DNA of 64,000 bases, from assembly GCA_963682005.1 (NCBI GenBank), contig OY820914.1:4402001-4466000 (forward strand). The letters are read 5' to 3'. This DNA is from CAIYUC01 sp963682005 (GTDB taxonomy: Bacteria; Bacteroidota; Bacteroidia; Bacteroidales; FEN-979). Below the pieces are notes generated by a model. The model searched no databases. It saw only the letters and a list, made by a program, of their open reading frames with translations, and was not told where the DNA came from. The stretch's first letter is position 1; each line of letters starts with the position of its first letter. Position numbers and translations under genes: made by a program. Of this stretch, positions 45,800 to 53,321 are shown in pieces.

Positions 45800-45827
45800 T
45801 GTGTTTTATTAGTGTTTTACGTTTAAA

Positions 45828-45894
45828 AAGTCATCTAGTCATCAAGTCATCAAGTCACCGTTTCGCTATTTCGCTATTTCGCTATTTCGCTACT
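45828..45894. repeat. AAGTCATC and ATTTCGCT tandem-word arrays
   Basis: 45828-45858 has four AAGTCATC-like words. 45860-45894 has four TTTCGCTA words, ending one base before the stop codon of the vWA gene (45895-45897). The second word is the reverse complement of the GTAGCGAA array at 51543. Confidence 0.88.
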
Positions 45895-47289
45895 TTAATT
45901 CGGGTACAGCCTGACATTCACCGTCTGCCCCGGCTCAACCGAAAATTCCTTATCGATGGTATAGGATGCCTTATTTGAATATTTTGATCTGAATACGACT
46001 TTATATTTCCCGGGTTGCAAATACAGCGTTTCCTGCTGCTGCGGTGTATCGCGCAGGTTATAAAGCCAGGTGAGCTTGTTCTTTTCTTCCAGGTAAAGAC
46101 TTCCATACCCGTTGGTTGATTTCTGGATCACGGCAATTCCGGGCATGGGGATCTCAACGCTTGTGGTATGACTCTGGGCAATATCAATATCGTTAACGTA
46201 TATCCTTGGCAGGCAGAGCACTTCCACATCATACCGTCCGATCAGGTATTTCTCCACCTGGTCGAATTGCTGAACGTTGATCGTTTCGGTTTTTCCTCTC
46301 TGCCTGATGATGCATGGCAGGTATTTGATCGAACCGTTCAGCGACGTTTTGAACATGAGGTATCCCTGCGGGACATCAAGCCCGATGGTATTATGCTTGC
46401 CTGAAGTGATCTTTATGCTGTCCTTCCTGACCGGGGGGATTGTGTGTACAACGATATCATAAGTCAGTAAGGGATCGATCTCAAGGGTGTCGGGTAACCC
46501 TTTCGTATTCAGGGAATGAATAAAATTGTACTTGATAAGGCCGGAAACATTGTCATAGAATGTCATGTTCACATTGGTTTCCGTAGGCTTTCCGTATTCA
46601 TCGATCAGGTTGACCTGTACCGTGGTGGGATTCAAGGCCTGTGAGATCACGATGTTCAGAGCCGTCCTGAATTCCTTTTCGTTGGTCGCATCAAAATATT
46701 TACCCACACATTCAAAGGAATCCTTGAAATCCTTTCCGATGCCGATAATGAATGGCTTCAGCACGATTCCCTTTTTCTGAAGCTCCCGTGAAACCTGGCA
46801 AGGATCTCCATTGCATTCTTCAAGCCCGTCAGTAATAAGGATAATGATATTCCTGCAATTATCACATGCAGGGAAATCGTTTTCCGACTGCTGCAATGAA
46901 AAGGCAATGGGGGTTGTGCCTTTGGGTATGATGGTTTTCAGGGTATGCTTTATCCTGGTAATATTATCTTTTGAAAAAGGCACCTCAAGCCTGGTATCGT
47001 TGCAGTCCTGCGGAGGGAATTGCTTCTGATGGCCATAAACCCGGAGGGCAAGTTCGAGGTTTTTCACATTCTTCAGGCTGTCGAGGATGTTTCCGAAAAG
47101 CCTGACGGCAATGTTGAACTTGGTATCGCTCTGCCACCGGCCGTACATGCTCTGCGAGGCATCGAATACGAAAAGGATCCTTGTCAGCGGCTTTGGTTTC
47201 TCCTGCTCCTTCATGCCCTGGTTATAGCCAGTAACATGGATTATGAGGAGGAATAACAGGATCAGGTATTTTTTTATTAACGTATTCAA
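45895..47289 (-). CDS. von Willebrand factor A domain protein
   Basis: A 464-residue protein with an N-terminal signal (LLFLLIIHVTGYNQ). The vWA domain spans about residues 35-225. It has the MIDAS motif VFDASQSMYG, the RVYGHQKQFPPQDC segment and ILITDGLEECNGDPC. Beta-rich domains follow to the end (VQVNLIDEYGKPTETNVNMT, YDVEVLCLPRIYVNDIDIAQ, LYLQPGKYKVVFRSKYS), perhaps carrying ligand or adhesive surfaces. The protein is likely secreted or periplasmic. It lies between the two transketolase halves on the same strand. I see no functional reason for that and suspect insertion into an ancestral tkt pair. Confidence 0.85.
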   Translation of the reverse strand: MNTLIKKYLILLFLLIIHVTGYNQGMKEQEKPKPLTRILFVFDASQSMYGRWQSDTKFNIAVRLFGNILDSLKNVKNLELALRVYGHQKQFPPQDCNDTRLEVPFSKDNITRIKHTLKTIIPKGTTPIAFSLQQSENDFPACDNCRNIIILITDGLEECNGDPCQVSRELQKKGIVLKPFIIGIGKDFKDSFECVGKYFDATNEKEFRTALNIVISQALNPTTVQVNLIDEYGKPTETNVNMTFYDNVSGLIKYNFIHSLNTKGLPDTLEIDPLLTYDIVVHTIPPVRKDSIKITSGKHNTIGLDVPQGYLMFKTSLNGSIKYLPCIIRQRGKTETINVQQFDQVEKYLIGRYDVEVLCLPRIYVNDIDIAQSHTTSVEIPMPGIAVIQKSTNGYGSLYLEEKNKLTWLYNLRDTPQQQETLYLQPGKYKVVFRSKYSNKASYTIDKEFSVEPGQTVNVRLYPN

Positions 47290-47362
47290 ATTGATTTCTT
47301 ATAATTCAGAACCTTTTTTTTCTTTTGCCTACCTGACTCCAGCCATAGATCAAAATAATTTT

Positions 47363-47394
47363 TTACCGCGAAGACGCAAAGACGCGAAGAGAAA
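47363..47394. repeat. AAGACGC word array, half copy
   Basis: A run of AAGACGC/CAAAGACGC words beginning TACCGCGAAGACGC. It matches one arm of the inverted repeat at 36404-36490. It lies in the 229-bp gap between the transketolase N-terminal gene and the vWA gene. That gap also has an AATTCATAATTC word near 47507-47540, which runs into the transketolase stop codon. I see nothing else in it. Confidence 0.7.
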
Positions 47395-47518
47395 CGAAAT
47401 TAACCGGCAATTTCCTGCATTCCCGTTTCCCTTAGCTGTTAACACATAGTTGAAAAACCCAAATTCTTGATCAACAAGCTTAAAAAATATGAATCCATCA
47501 AGCTTCATAATTCATAAT

Positions 47519-48385
47519 TCAAACTCCAAATTCATAATTATCCTGATAGTCTCCAAGCGTTTCCTCCAGTTGTGCCAGTGCAGTTTTTGTTTGTTCATCA
47601 TTTGGGGCAACCCCGTGCCATTCATGGTTATCGAGCATGAAATCAACGCCAAATCCCATGTGTGTTGTCATGATCACAAAAACAGGCTTGCTGTTGAACA
47701 GCAGCGACCGTGCCTGGCCCATGGTGCCAAGAAGCTGTCCGATATCATTACCGGAGGTTTCAAGAACAAGCCATCCGAAGGACTCAAACTTCGCTTTCAG
47801 GTTACCGAGATCCATCACATTTTTCACGGGTCCATCGATCTGCTGGCTGTTATAATCCACCACGGCAATAATGTTATCAACCTTCCTGGCCGCACCAAAC
47901 ATCATGGCTTCCCAATTCTGGCCCTCTTCAAGTTCACCATCACCCATAAGACAATAAACTGCATGATCATCCTTATTTAATCGTTTGGCAAGAGCAGCGC
48001 CCAACGCTACGGACAACCCCTGGCCAAGGGAGCCCGAGGCTACCCGAATACCTGGCAATCCTTCATGGGGAGAAGGATGTCCCTGCAATCTTGAACCCAG
48101 TTTCCGGAATGTTCCAAGCTCTTTAATGTCGAAATAGCCATAGCGGGCCAAAATGCCGTACCATCCTGCTGAAAGATGACCATTTGAGAGAAAAAACAGA
48201 TCCTCGCCTTTGCCATCAATGGTAAATTTCTTTGGATCAGGCTTCATGATCTCAAAATAGAGGGCGACCAGGAAATCAGCAGCTCCCAGCGGACCGCCAG
48301 GATGACCTGAAGCGGCACCATTCGTCATACGGATCACATCTCTTCGGACCTGGGTGGCTATTTTTTGCAATTCAGTAACAAGCAT
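47519..48385 (-). CDS. Transketolase N-terminal (thiamine-binding) subunit
   Basis: A 288-residue protein. The TPP-binding stretch has GDGELEEGQNWEAMMFGAAR and VVDYNSQQIDG. Also visible are IRMTNGAASGHPGGPLGAAD near residues 19-38, SNGHLSAGWYGILA and IRVASGSLGQGLSVALGAAL. It pairs with the C-terminal subunit at 44843-45799. Its stop codon lies in an AATTCATAATT word array. A -7 box is found 75 bp upstream. Confidence 0.95.
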   Translation of the reverse strand: MLVTELQKIATQVRRDVIRMTNGAASGHPGGPLGAADFLVALYFEIMKPDPKKFTIDGKGEDLFFLSNGHLSAGWYGILARYGYFDIKELGTFRKLGSRLQGHPSPHEGLPGIRVASGSLGQGLSVALGAALAKRLNKDDHAVYCLMGDGELEEGQNWEAMMFGAARKVDNIIAVVDYNSQQIDGPVKNVMDLGNLKAKFESFGWLVLETSGNDIGQLLGTMGQARSLLFNSKPVFVIMTTHMGFGVDFMLDNHEWHGVAPNDEQTKTALAQLEETLGDYQDNYEFGV

Positions 48386-48459
48386 GTCGGGATTATAATA
48401 GATGAAATTATTTTTTCGTTGTAATGATCACTCCTGGATAAACAGATTTATTGCGGGTT

Positions 48460-48467
48460 CAAAAGTA
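48460..48467 (-). promoter_or_regulatory. Candidate -7 box for the transketolase N-terminal gene
   Basis: Minus-strand TACTTTTG fits TAnnTTTG, 75 bp upstream of the ATG at 48385. It lies back to back with the plus-strand box at 48527. Confidence 0.45.
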
Positions 48468-48526
48468 TTATAATTCAATCTTTGATTCCCTTTATGTTGA
48501 TAAATATGGAAAAGATTTCATCTCTA

Positions 48527-48534
48527 TAACTTTG
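48527..48534 (+). promoter_or_regulatory. Candidate -7 box for the GH3/serine-hydrolase gene
   Basis: TAACTTTG matches TAnnTTTG and ends 41 bp before ATG 48576. Confidence 0.45.
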
Positions 48535-48575
48535 ATTTTGTTTTCTTTTGTGGTCCTTCGTTTTAAGATTTGAAA

Positions 48576-51521
48576 ATGAGACAAATCCTGCTGATTATAT
48601 TCCTTTTTGCCCTGTATGTTCCCGGAAGGTCAACAGCACAAACCTTTTCAAGACAAGCAAATGATACTTCATGGGCAGATTCTGTTTTGCATTCACTGTC
48701 ACTGGATGAAAAAATAGCTCAGCTTATGATCATCAGGGCCTGGTCTTATAAAGATTCTACATACAATGACAGCATGTGCGGGCTGATAAAGAACTGGAAT
48801 GCAGGCGGCGTATGCTTTTTCAAAGGAACGCCCTCCCGGCAGGCCAAGCTGACTAATTACTGGCAGGAAAACGCAAAAACGCCGCTTCTTATTGCAATCG
48901 ATGCTGAAACCGGACTTGGAATGAGGCTCGACAGTGCTTTTTCATTTCCAAGGCAAATGACCCTTGGAGCCACACGTGACGATTCCCTGCTTTACCGGAT
49001 GGGAGCCCGGGTTGCAGCCGATTGCAGGCGACTGGGAATACAGATCAATTTTGCTCCGGTGGTGGATATCAATAACAATCCTCTCAATCCCGTGATCAAC
49101 ATGCGGTCATTCGGCGAAGACAGGGATCTCGTGGCACGCAAAGGGATCATGTACATGAAAGGTCTTCAGGATAATGGGATCATGGCTACAGCAAAGCATT
49201 TTCCCGGTCATGGAGATACCGATGCAGATTCTCACTTTTCACTCCCCATCATACAGCATTCAGGGACCCGGCTCGACAGTATCGAGCTTTATCCTTTCAG
49301 GGAGCTTATCTCCAACGGGCTTGAAGGCGTGATGGTCGCCCACCTGTACGTGCCGGCACTGGATTCCTCAAAGAACACCCCGACAACGCTTTCATACAAT
49401 GTCATCAGCGGACTTCTGAAGCATCGGCTCGGGTTTCAAGGGTTCGTTATCACTGACGCACTTGATATGAAAGGGGTTACGAGATTCTACAAGCCCGGAG
49501 AGATCGAGATTAAAGCGTTGCTGGCAGGCAATGACATCCTCCTGCTTCCGCAAGATCTTCCGGTTGCCGTAAAGGCCATCAGGCAGGCTGTTGACAACAA
49601 CCAGTTACCAGCCTGGCTTATCGAGCAGAAATGCAGGAGGATCCTGCAACTGAAATATGAGTCAGGCCTTGCTCATCCCGGCAGGATCAACACCAATAAC
49701 CTTTATGCTGATCTGAATTCAAGGGGGTCGGAACTTCTCTCCAGGGAAATGATCAGGGAGGCCGTGACTGTTGAGGCAGATGATAACAACATGCTTCCGC
49801 TGCGCAACCTGGGTCAGAAGAAAATCGCATGCCTGTCACTCGGGGATACTGCCATCACCTCCTTTCAGAAAATGATTTCAAATTATGCCCCTGTGCGTTT
49901 CGTTAACCTTCCGAAGGAATTCCCTTCATCCTGCATGGATTCAGTGATCAATGAACTGAAAAAGTATGATCTGGTGATCGCAGGTATTCATAAGACCAGC
50001 TCATTCCCCGAAAAAAAATATGGCATAACCAGTCGTGAAATTGAACTGATTGATACACTGGGCCTGGAATGCCAGGTAATCCTTTCATTCTTTGGCAATC
50101 CATATGCCCTGAATTATTTTGGAAATGCAGGAAAACTGAAGGCCGTCATTATTTCATACCAGGACACGAAAGAGGCGGAAGAATTTACTGCCCAGGCGAT
50201 TTTCGGCGGCATTCCGGCTACAGGAAAACTTCCTGTAACTGTAAGCAAGGGAATGAAATTCGGCGAGGGAAAGCAGACACAGAAAAGCCGGCTTGCGTAT
50301 GTTTTTCCTGAAGAAGCCGGTGTACCTTCTGCTGAATTGAAGATCATCGACAGCCTCGCAATGAACGGCATTACCTCAGGCGCCTACCCCGGATGCCAGG
50401 TCCTTTTTGCCAGCCATGGAAAGGTTTTCTACCAGAAATCATTCGGTCACCCGACATATTATGACAGTATTCCAGTCACAAACGATGATCTTTATGACCT
50501 TGCATCCGTTACAAAATTAGCTGCGACTACACTGGCCATGATGAAACTGGTTGAGGATGGGAAGATAAAGCTTGACGATAAATTATCCCAGTATCTCCCG
50601 GAACTCAAACGTTCAAATAAGAAGAACATTCTGATCCGGGACGTCATGGCACACCAGGCTGGCTTACAGGCATGGATCCCCTATTACAAGAAAACGCTGA
50701 TGGACAGGTATGCCGATTCTTCCGTTTACCGGAGCGTGCAGTCGGATGAATTTCCTTATCGTGTTGCTGAGAATATGTACATCAACAAAAAATACCAGGC
50801 AATAATATACAAGGAGATCATCCGTTCACCGGTAAATAAGAAGAAAGAATATTTATACAGCGACCTTGGATTTTACCTGTTAAGGAGACTTGTCGAAAAA
50901 GTATCCGGAAAATCCCTGCCGGAATTTGTCAGGGAGAATTTTTATCAGCCCCTCGGACTTTCTACAATGTGTTTTTCCCCGCGGGAACAATTTCCTCTTT
51001 CAAGGATCATTCCTACCGAAAACGACCTCGAATTCAGGAAACAATTGCTCCGTGGTGATGTACATGACCAGGGTGCGGCCATGCTGGGGGGAGTGTCGGG
51101 GCATGCCGGTCTGTTCTCCGATGCGAATGACCTGGCCATCATTCTTCAAATGCTGATCCAGGATGGGACGTATGGTGGTACCAGGTATTTCCTCCCTTCG
51201 ACCGTTGCTGAATTTACAAAGGTTCAATTCCCTGAGAATGGGAACCGCCGCGGATTGGGTTTTGACAAACCCCTGCTGGGTGGGCCATCATCCAACGGGC
51301 CCGTCTGCCAGGGCGCTCCGTCTCAAAGCTTCGGCCATTCCGGCTTTACAGGCACCTACATCTGGGCAGACCCTGTCAATGAACTGGTCTATGTCTTTCT
51401 TTCGAACCGGGTCAACCCCTATGCCTGGAACCAGAAACTCCTGGAAATGAACATCCGGACGAAGATCCACCAGGCTATGTATGATATTCTGAACAAAAAA
51501 TACAATTATATAATTAAATAG
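48576..51521 (+). CDS. GH3 (NagZ-like) glycosidase fused to a beta-lactamase-type serine hydrolase
   Basis: I prefer ATG 48576 over the upstream TTG, giving 981 residues. A signal peptide (ILLIIFLFALYVPGRSTAQ) targets it to the periplasm or outer surface. The GH3 part covers about residues 35-380, with the NagZ-type dyad loop KHFPGHGDTDADSH near residue 208 and the nucleophile in VITDALDMKGV near residue 292. A GH3 C-terminal sandwich follows. The last 400 residues form a class-C beta-lactamase/DD-peptidase-like domain with SVTK (SxxK, near residue 644), YSD in EYLYSDLGFY and HSGFTGTY. Such fusions could couple N-acetylglucosaminidase and peptidase or esterase steps of cell-wall turnover. Confidence 0.92.
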   Translation: MRQILLIIFLFALYVPGRSTAQTFSRQANDTSWADSVLHSLSLDEKIAQLMIIRAWSYKDSTYNDSMCGLIKNWNAGGVCFFKGTPSRQAKLTNYWQENAKTPLLIAIDAETGLGMRLDSAFSFPRQMTLGATRDDSLLYRMGARVAADCRRLGIQINFAPVVDINNNPLNPVINMRSFGEDRDLVARKGIMYMKGLQDNGIMATAKHFPGHGDTDADSHFSLPIIQHSGTRLDSIELYPFRELISNGLEGVMVAHLYVPALDSSKNTPTTLSYNVISGLLKHRLGFQGFVITDALDMKGVTRFYKPGEIEIKALLAGNDILLLPQDLPVAVKAIRQAVDNNQLPAWLIEQKCRRILQLKYESGLAHPGRINTNNLYADLNSRGSELLSREMIREAVTVEADDNNMLPLRNLGQKKIACLSLGDTAITSFQKMISNYAPVRFVNLPKEFPSSCMDSVINELKKYDLVIAGIHKTSSFPEKKYGITSREIELIDTLGLECQVILSFFGNPYALNYFGNAGKLKAVIISYQDTKEAEEFTAQAIFGGIPATGKLPVTVSKGMKFGEGKQTQKSRLAYVFPEEAGVPSAELKIIDSLAMNGITSGAYPGCQVLFASHGKVFYQKSFGHPTYYDSIPVTNDDLYDLASVTKLAATTLAMMKLVEDGKIKLDDKLSQYLPELKRSNKKNILIRDVMAHQAGLQAWIPYYKKTLMDRYADSSVYRSVQSDEFPYRVAENMYINKKYQAIIYKEIIRSPVNKKKEYLYSDLGFYLLRRLVEKVSGKSLPEFVRENFYQPLGLSTMCFSPREQFPLSRIIPTENDLEFRKQLLRGDVHDQGAAMLGGVSGHAGLFSDANDLAIILQMLIQDGTYGGTRYFLPSTVAEFTKVQFPENGNRRGLGFDKPLLGGPSSNGPVCQGAPSQSFGHSGFTGTYIWADPVNELVYVFLSNRVNPYAWNQKLLEMNIRTKIHQAMYDILNKKYNYIIK

Positions 51522-51522
51522 T

Positions 51523-51530
51523 TATCTTTG
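51523..51530 (+). promoter_or_regulatory. Candidate -7 box within the GH3 3' flank
   Basis: TATCTTTG matches TAnnTTTG, just after the GH3 stop and 155 bp before the next gene. If used, the tandem-word array would form most of the 5' leader. Confidence 0.3.
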
Positions 51531-51541
51531 TTGCATGTTTA

Positions 51542-51622
51542 AGTAGCGAAGTAGCGAAGTAGCGAAGTAGCGAAGTAGCGAAGTAGCGAAGTAGCGAAGT
51601 AGCGAAATGGCGAAATGGCGAG
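51542..51622. repeat. GTAGCGAA tandem-word array
   Basis: Eight consecutive copies of the 8-bp word GTAGCGAA start at 51543 and are followed by two ATGGCGAA variants. It begins about 20 bp after the GH3 stop. An AATTCATAA-type word block follows to 51670. The inverse word array is at 45860-45894. Confidence 0.95.
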
Positions 51623-51685
51623 AAGCCAATAAATCATAACTCATAATTCAAACTCCTAATTCATAATTAATTAAAAATCTAATAT

Positions 51686-52507
51686 ATGAATGCGAAACTC
51701 AAATCGTTCCTCCTCTGGTTCTTTGCATTTATTTTTATGGCTGCGGCTGCGGTATACCAGCGGATGACAGGACCGACATACCCGGTGAAGGGAAAGATCG
51801 AGATCAACCAGAAACTGGTGAAATACCAGCTTATCCGGACGTATGACGGTTCAGATGATGCGAAAGTTAAGATTCAGGTACCGGATACTTCGGTCAGGGG
51901 AGAGATAAAGTTCGTCAGGTTAGGACTTACTGACACTGTGATCACCCCGATGGTCAGGCAGGGCGATGAGTTGACCGGGAGCATTCCCCACCAGCCCACA
52001 GCCGGCAAAGTCGTTTATGATGTGACCCTGACAAGCGGAGAAAAGAGATACCTGCTGAATGAAAAGCCTGCCATTATCAGGTACAAAGGGGCTGTTCCGA
52101 TGGGAGTGCTGATCCTTCATATCATCACGATCTTCCTTGCCATGCTTTTCTCTACCCGGACCGGCATGGAGGTCATTTTCAAGGGGAAGTACACTTACCT
52201 GTACACATGGATGACGATCATATCCCTGTTTATCGGCGGACTGGTCCTTGGCCCGATCGTGCAGAAATATTCGTTCGGCGTTTACTGGTCCGGTTTCCCG
52301 TTTGGTATCGACCTGACCGACAACAAATCCCTCATCGCCTTTATTTTCTGGGTCATCGCCCTTGGCGTGCAACTGAAGAACCGGGAGAAAAAGGTATGGA
52401 GCATAATTGCAGCAGTCGTTCTTCTGGTCATCTTCCTGATACCCCACAGCATGCTCGGATCTTCACATGATTATACAAAGGATCAGAAGACGGAAGAAAC
52501 CAGATAA
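51686..52507 (+). CDS. Membrane protein of unknown function
   Basis: A 273-residue protein. The first helix is LLWFFAFIFMAAAAVYQ. A beta-rich domain of about 110 residues likely faces the periplasm (TYPVKGKIEINQKLVKYQLI, KVVYDVTLTSGEKRYLLNEK). Four hydrophobic segments follow (GVLILHIITIFLAMLFSTR, YLYTWMTIISLFIGGLVLG, LIAFIFWVIALGVQL, WSIIAAVVLLVIFLIPHS). I do not recognise the family. It stands between a cell-wall hydrolase and a rhomboid protease. Its stop codon runs straight into an AAAAGTG word array. Confidence 0.75.
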   Translation: MNAKLKSFLLWFFAFIFMAAAAVYQRMTGPTYPVKGKIEINQKLVKYQLIRTYDGSDDAKVKIQVPDTSVRGEIKFVRLGLTDTVITPMVRQGDELTGSIPHQPTAGKVVYDVTLTSGEKRYLLNEKPAIIRYKGAVPMGVLILHIITIFLAMLFSTRTGMEVIFKGKYTYLYTWMTIISLFIGGLVLGPIVQKYSFGVYWSGFPFGIDLTDNKSLIAFIFWVIALGVQLKNREKKVWSIIAAVVLLVIFLIPHSMLGSSHDYTKDQKTEETR

Positions 52508-52606
52508 AAGTGAAAAGTGAAAAGTGAAAAGTGAATTGACTTTGTTACTTTGTTACTTTGTTACTTTGTTACTTTGTTACTTTGTTACTTTGTGACCTTG
52601 TGACCC
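52506..52606. repeat. AAAAGTG and TTTGTTAC tandem-word arrays
   Basis: Four AAAAGTG words (52506-52534) overlap the last bases of the stop codon before them. Six exact TTTGTTAC words from 52541 and two degenerate TTTGTGAC/CTTGTGAC words follow. The same order of words, inverted, occurs at 63401-63446. A shorter TTTGTTACTC version is at 33363. Confidence 0.95.
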
Positions 52607-52623
52607 TGAAACTGCTCAGTGAT

Positions 52624-52702
52624 CTGAATATCGAATATTGAAAAAGAATTCTGAATATTGAACGACCAACGGCCAATAGCCAATAGCCAATAGCCAACAG
52701 CA
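52624..52702. repeat. GAATATTGAA and CCAATAG tandem-word arrays
   Basis: 52624-52662 carries CTGAATATTGAA-like words. 52671-52702 carries GCCAATA in four copies, running up to the rhomboid ATG at 52704. The second word is the inverse of the ATTGCCT/TATTGGC type at 22349. Confidence 0.85.
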
Positions 52703-52703
52703 A

Positions 52704-53321
52704 ATGACCATTACGATCCTCATAATTGCAGTTACGGTTTTGATCTCCATCCTTGGAATGAACAATGCCGATATCTTCGAACGGTTGAAGTTCAATCCTT
52801 ACGATGTAAAACACAGCAATCACTGGTACAGGTTCTTCACTTACGGATTTTTGCATGCCGGATGGATCCATCTCTTCATCAACATGATGGTCCTTTATTC
52901 GTTCGGAGGGATCGTGGAGGTGATGTTCGGCAGGTTTTTTCCAGAAAAACACATTCTTTACTATCTTCTTCTTTATACAGGAGGACTGATCCTTTCAGTC
53001 ATTCCTTCATTCGGGAAGCACAAGAACGATGTGTTTTACAATGCGGTGGGAGCTTCGGGAGCCGTTTCAGCGGTGGTTTTTTCCAGCATCATCCTGTACC
53101 CTGCCGGGAAGATCTTCCTCTTTTTTATCCCGGTACCGATCCCTGCACCGGTGTTCGGCGTGCTTTATCTCTTATATGAAGGATACATGAGCAAACGCGG
53201 GAGAGACAACATCGGTCATGATGCACATCTCTGGGGAGCCATCTTTGGCCTTGTATATACGATTGCGCTGAAACCTTCGCTGTTCAGTCTTTTCCTTCAG
53301 CAGATCGGACTGGCGTTATAA
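52704..53321 (+). CDS. Rhomboid family intramembrane serine protease
   Basis: A 205-residue protein with six hydrophobic helices. The catalytic Ser is in GASGAVSAVVF (near residue 118) and the catalytic His in GHDAHLWGAIFG. The amphipathic stretch HAGWIHLFINMMVLYSFGG is the usual rhomboid loop-1/helix motif. It cleaves transmembrane substrates within the membrane. The gene overlaps the convergent acyl-CoA synthetase by 6 bp. No additional soluble domain is present. Confidence 0.93.
   Translation: MTITILIIAVTVLISILGMNNADIFERLKFNPYDVKHSNHWYRFFTYGFLHAGWIHLFINMMVLYSFGGIVEVMFGRFFPEKHILYYLLLYTGGLILSVIPSFGKHKNDVFYNAVGASGAVSAVVFSSIILYPAGKIFLFFIPVPIPAPVFGVLYLLYEGYMSKRGRDNIGHDAHLWGAIFGLVYTIALKPSLFSLFLQQIGLAL

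Noticed and set aside
44843..48385. Transketolase broken by a frameshift
   Set aside because: Both halves have proper starts, stops and full domains. Split transketolase is common in Bacteroidota.
52569..52952. 127-residue minus-strand ORF over the repeats and rhomboid start
   Set aside because: Its C-terminal part is translated word array and the rest opposes the rhomboid gene.
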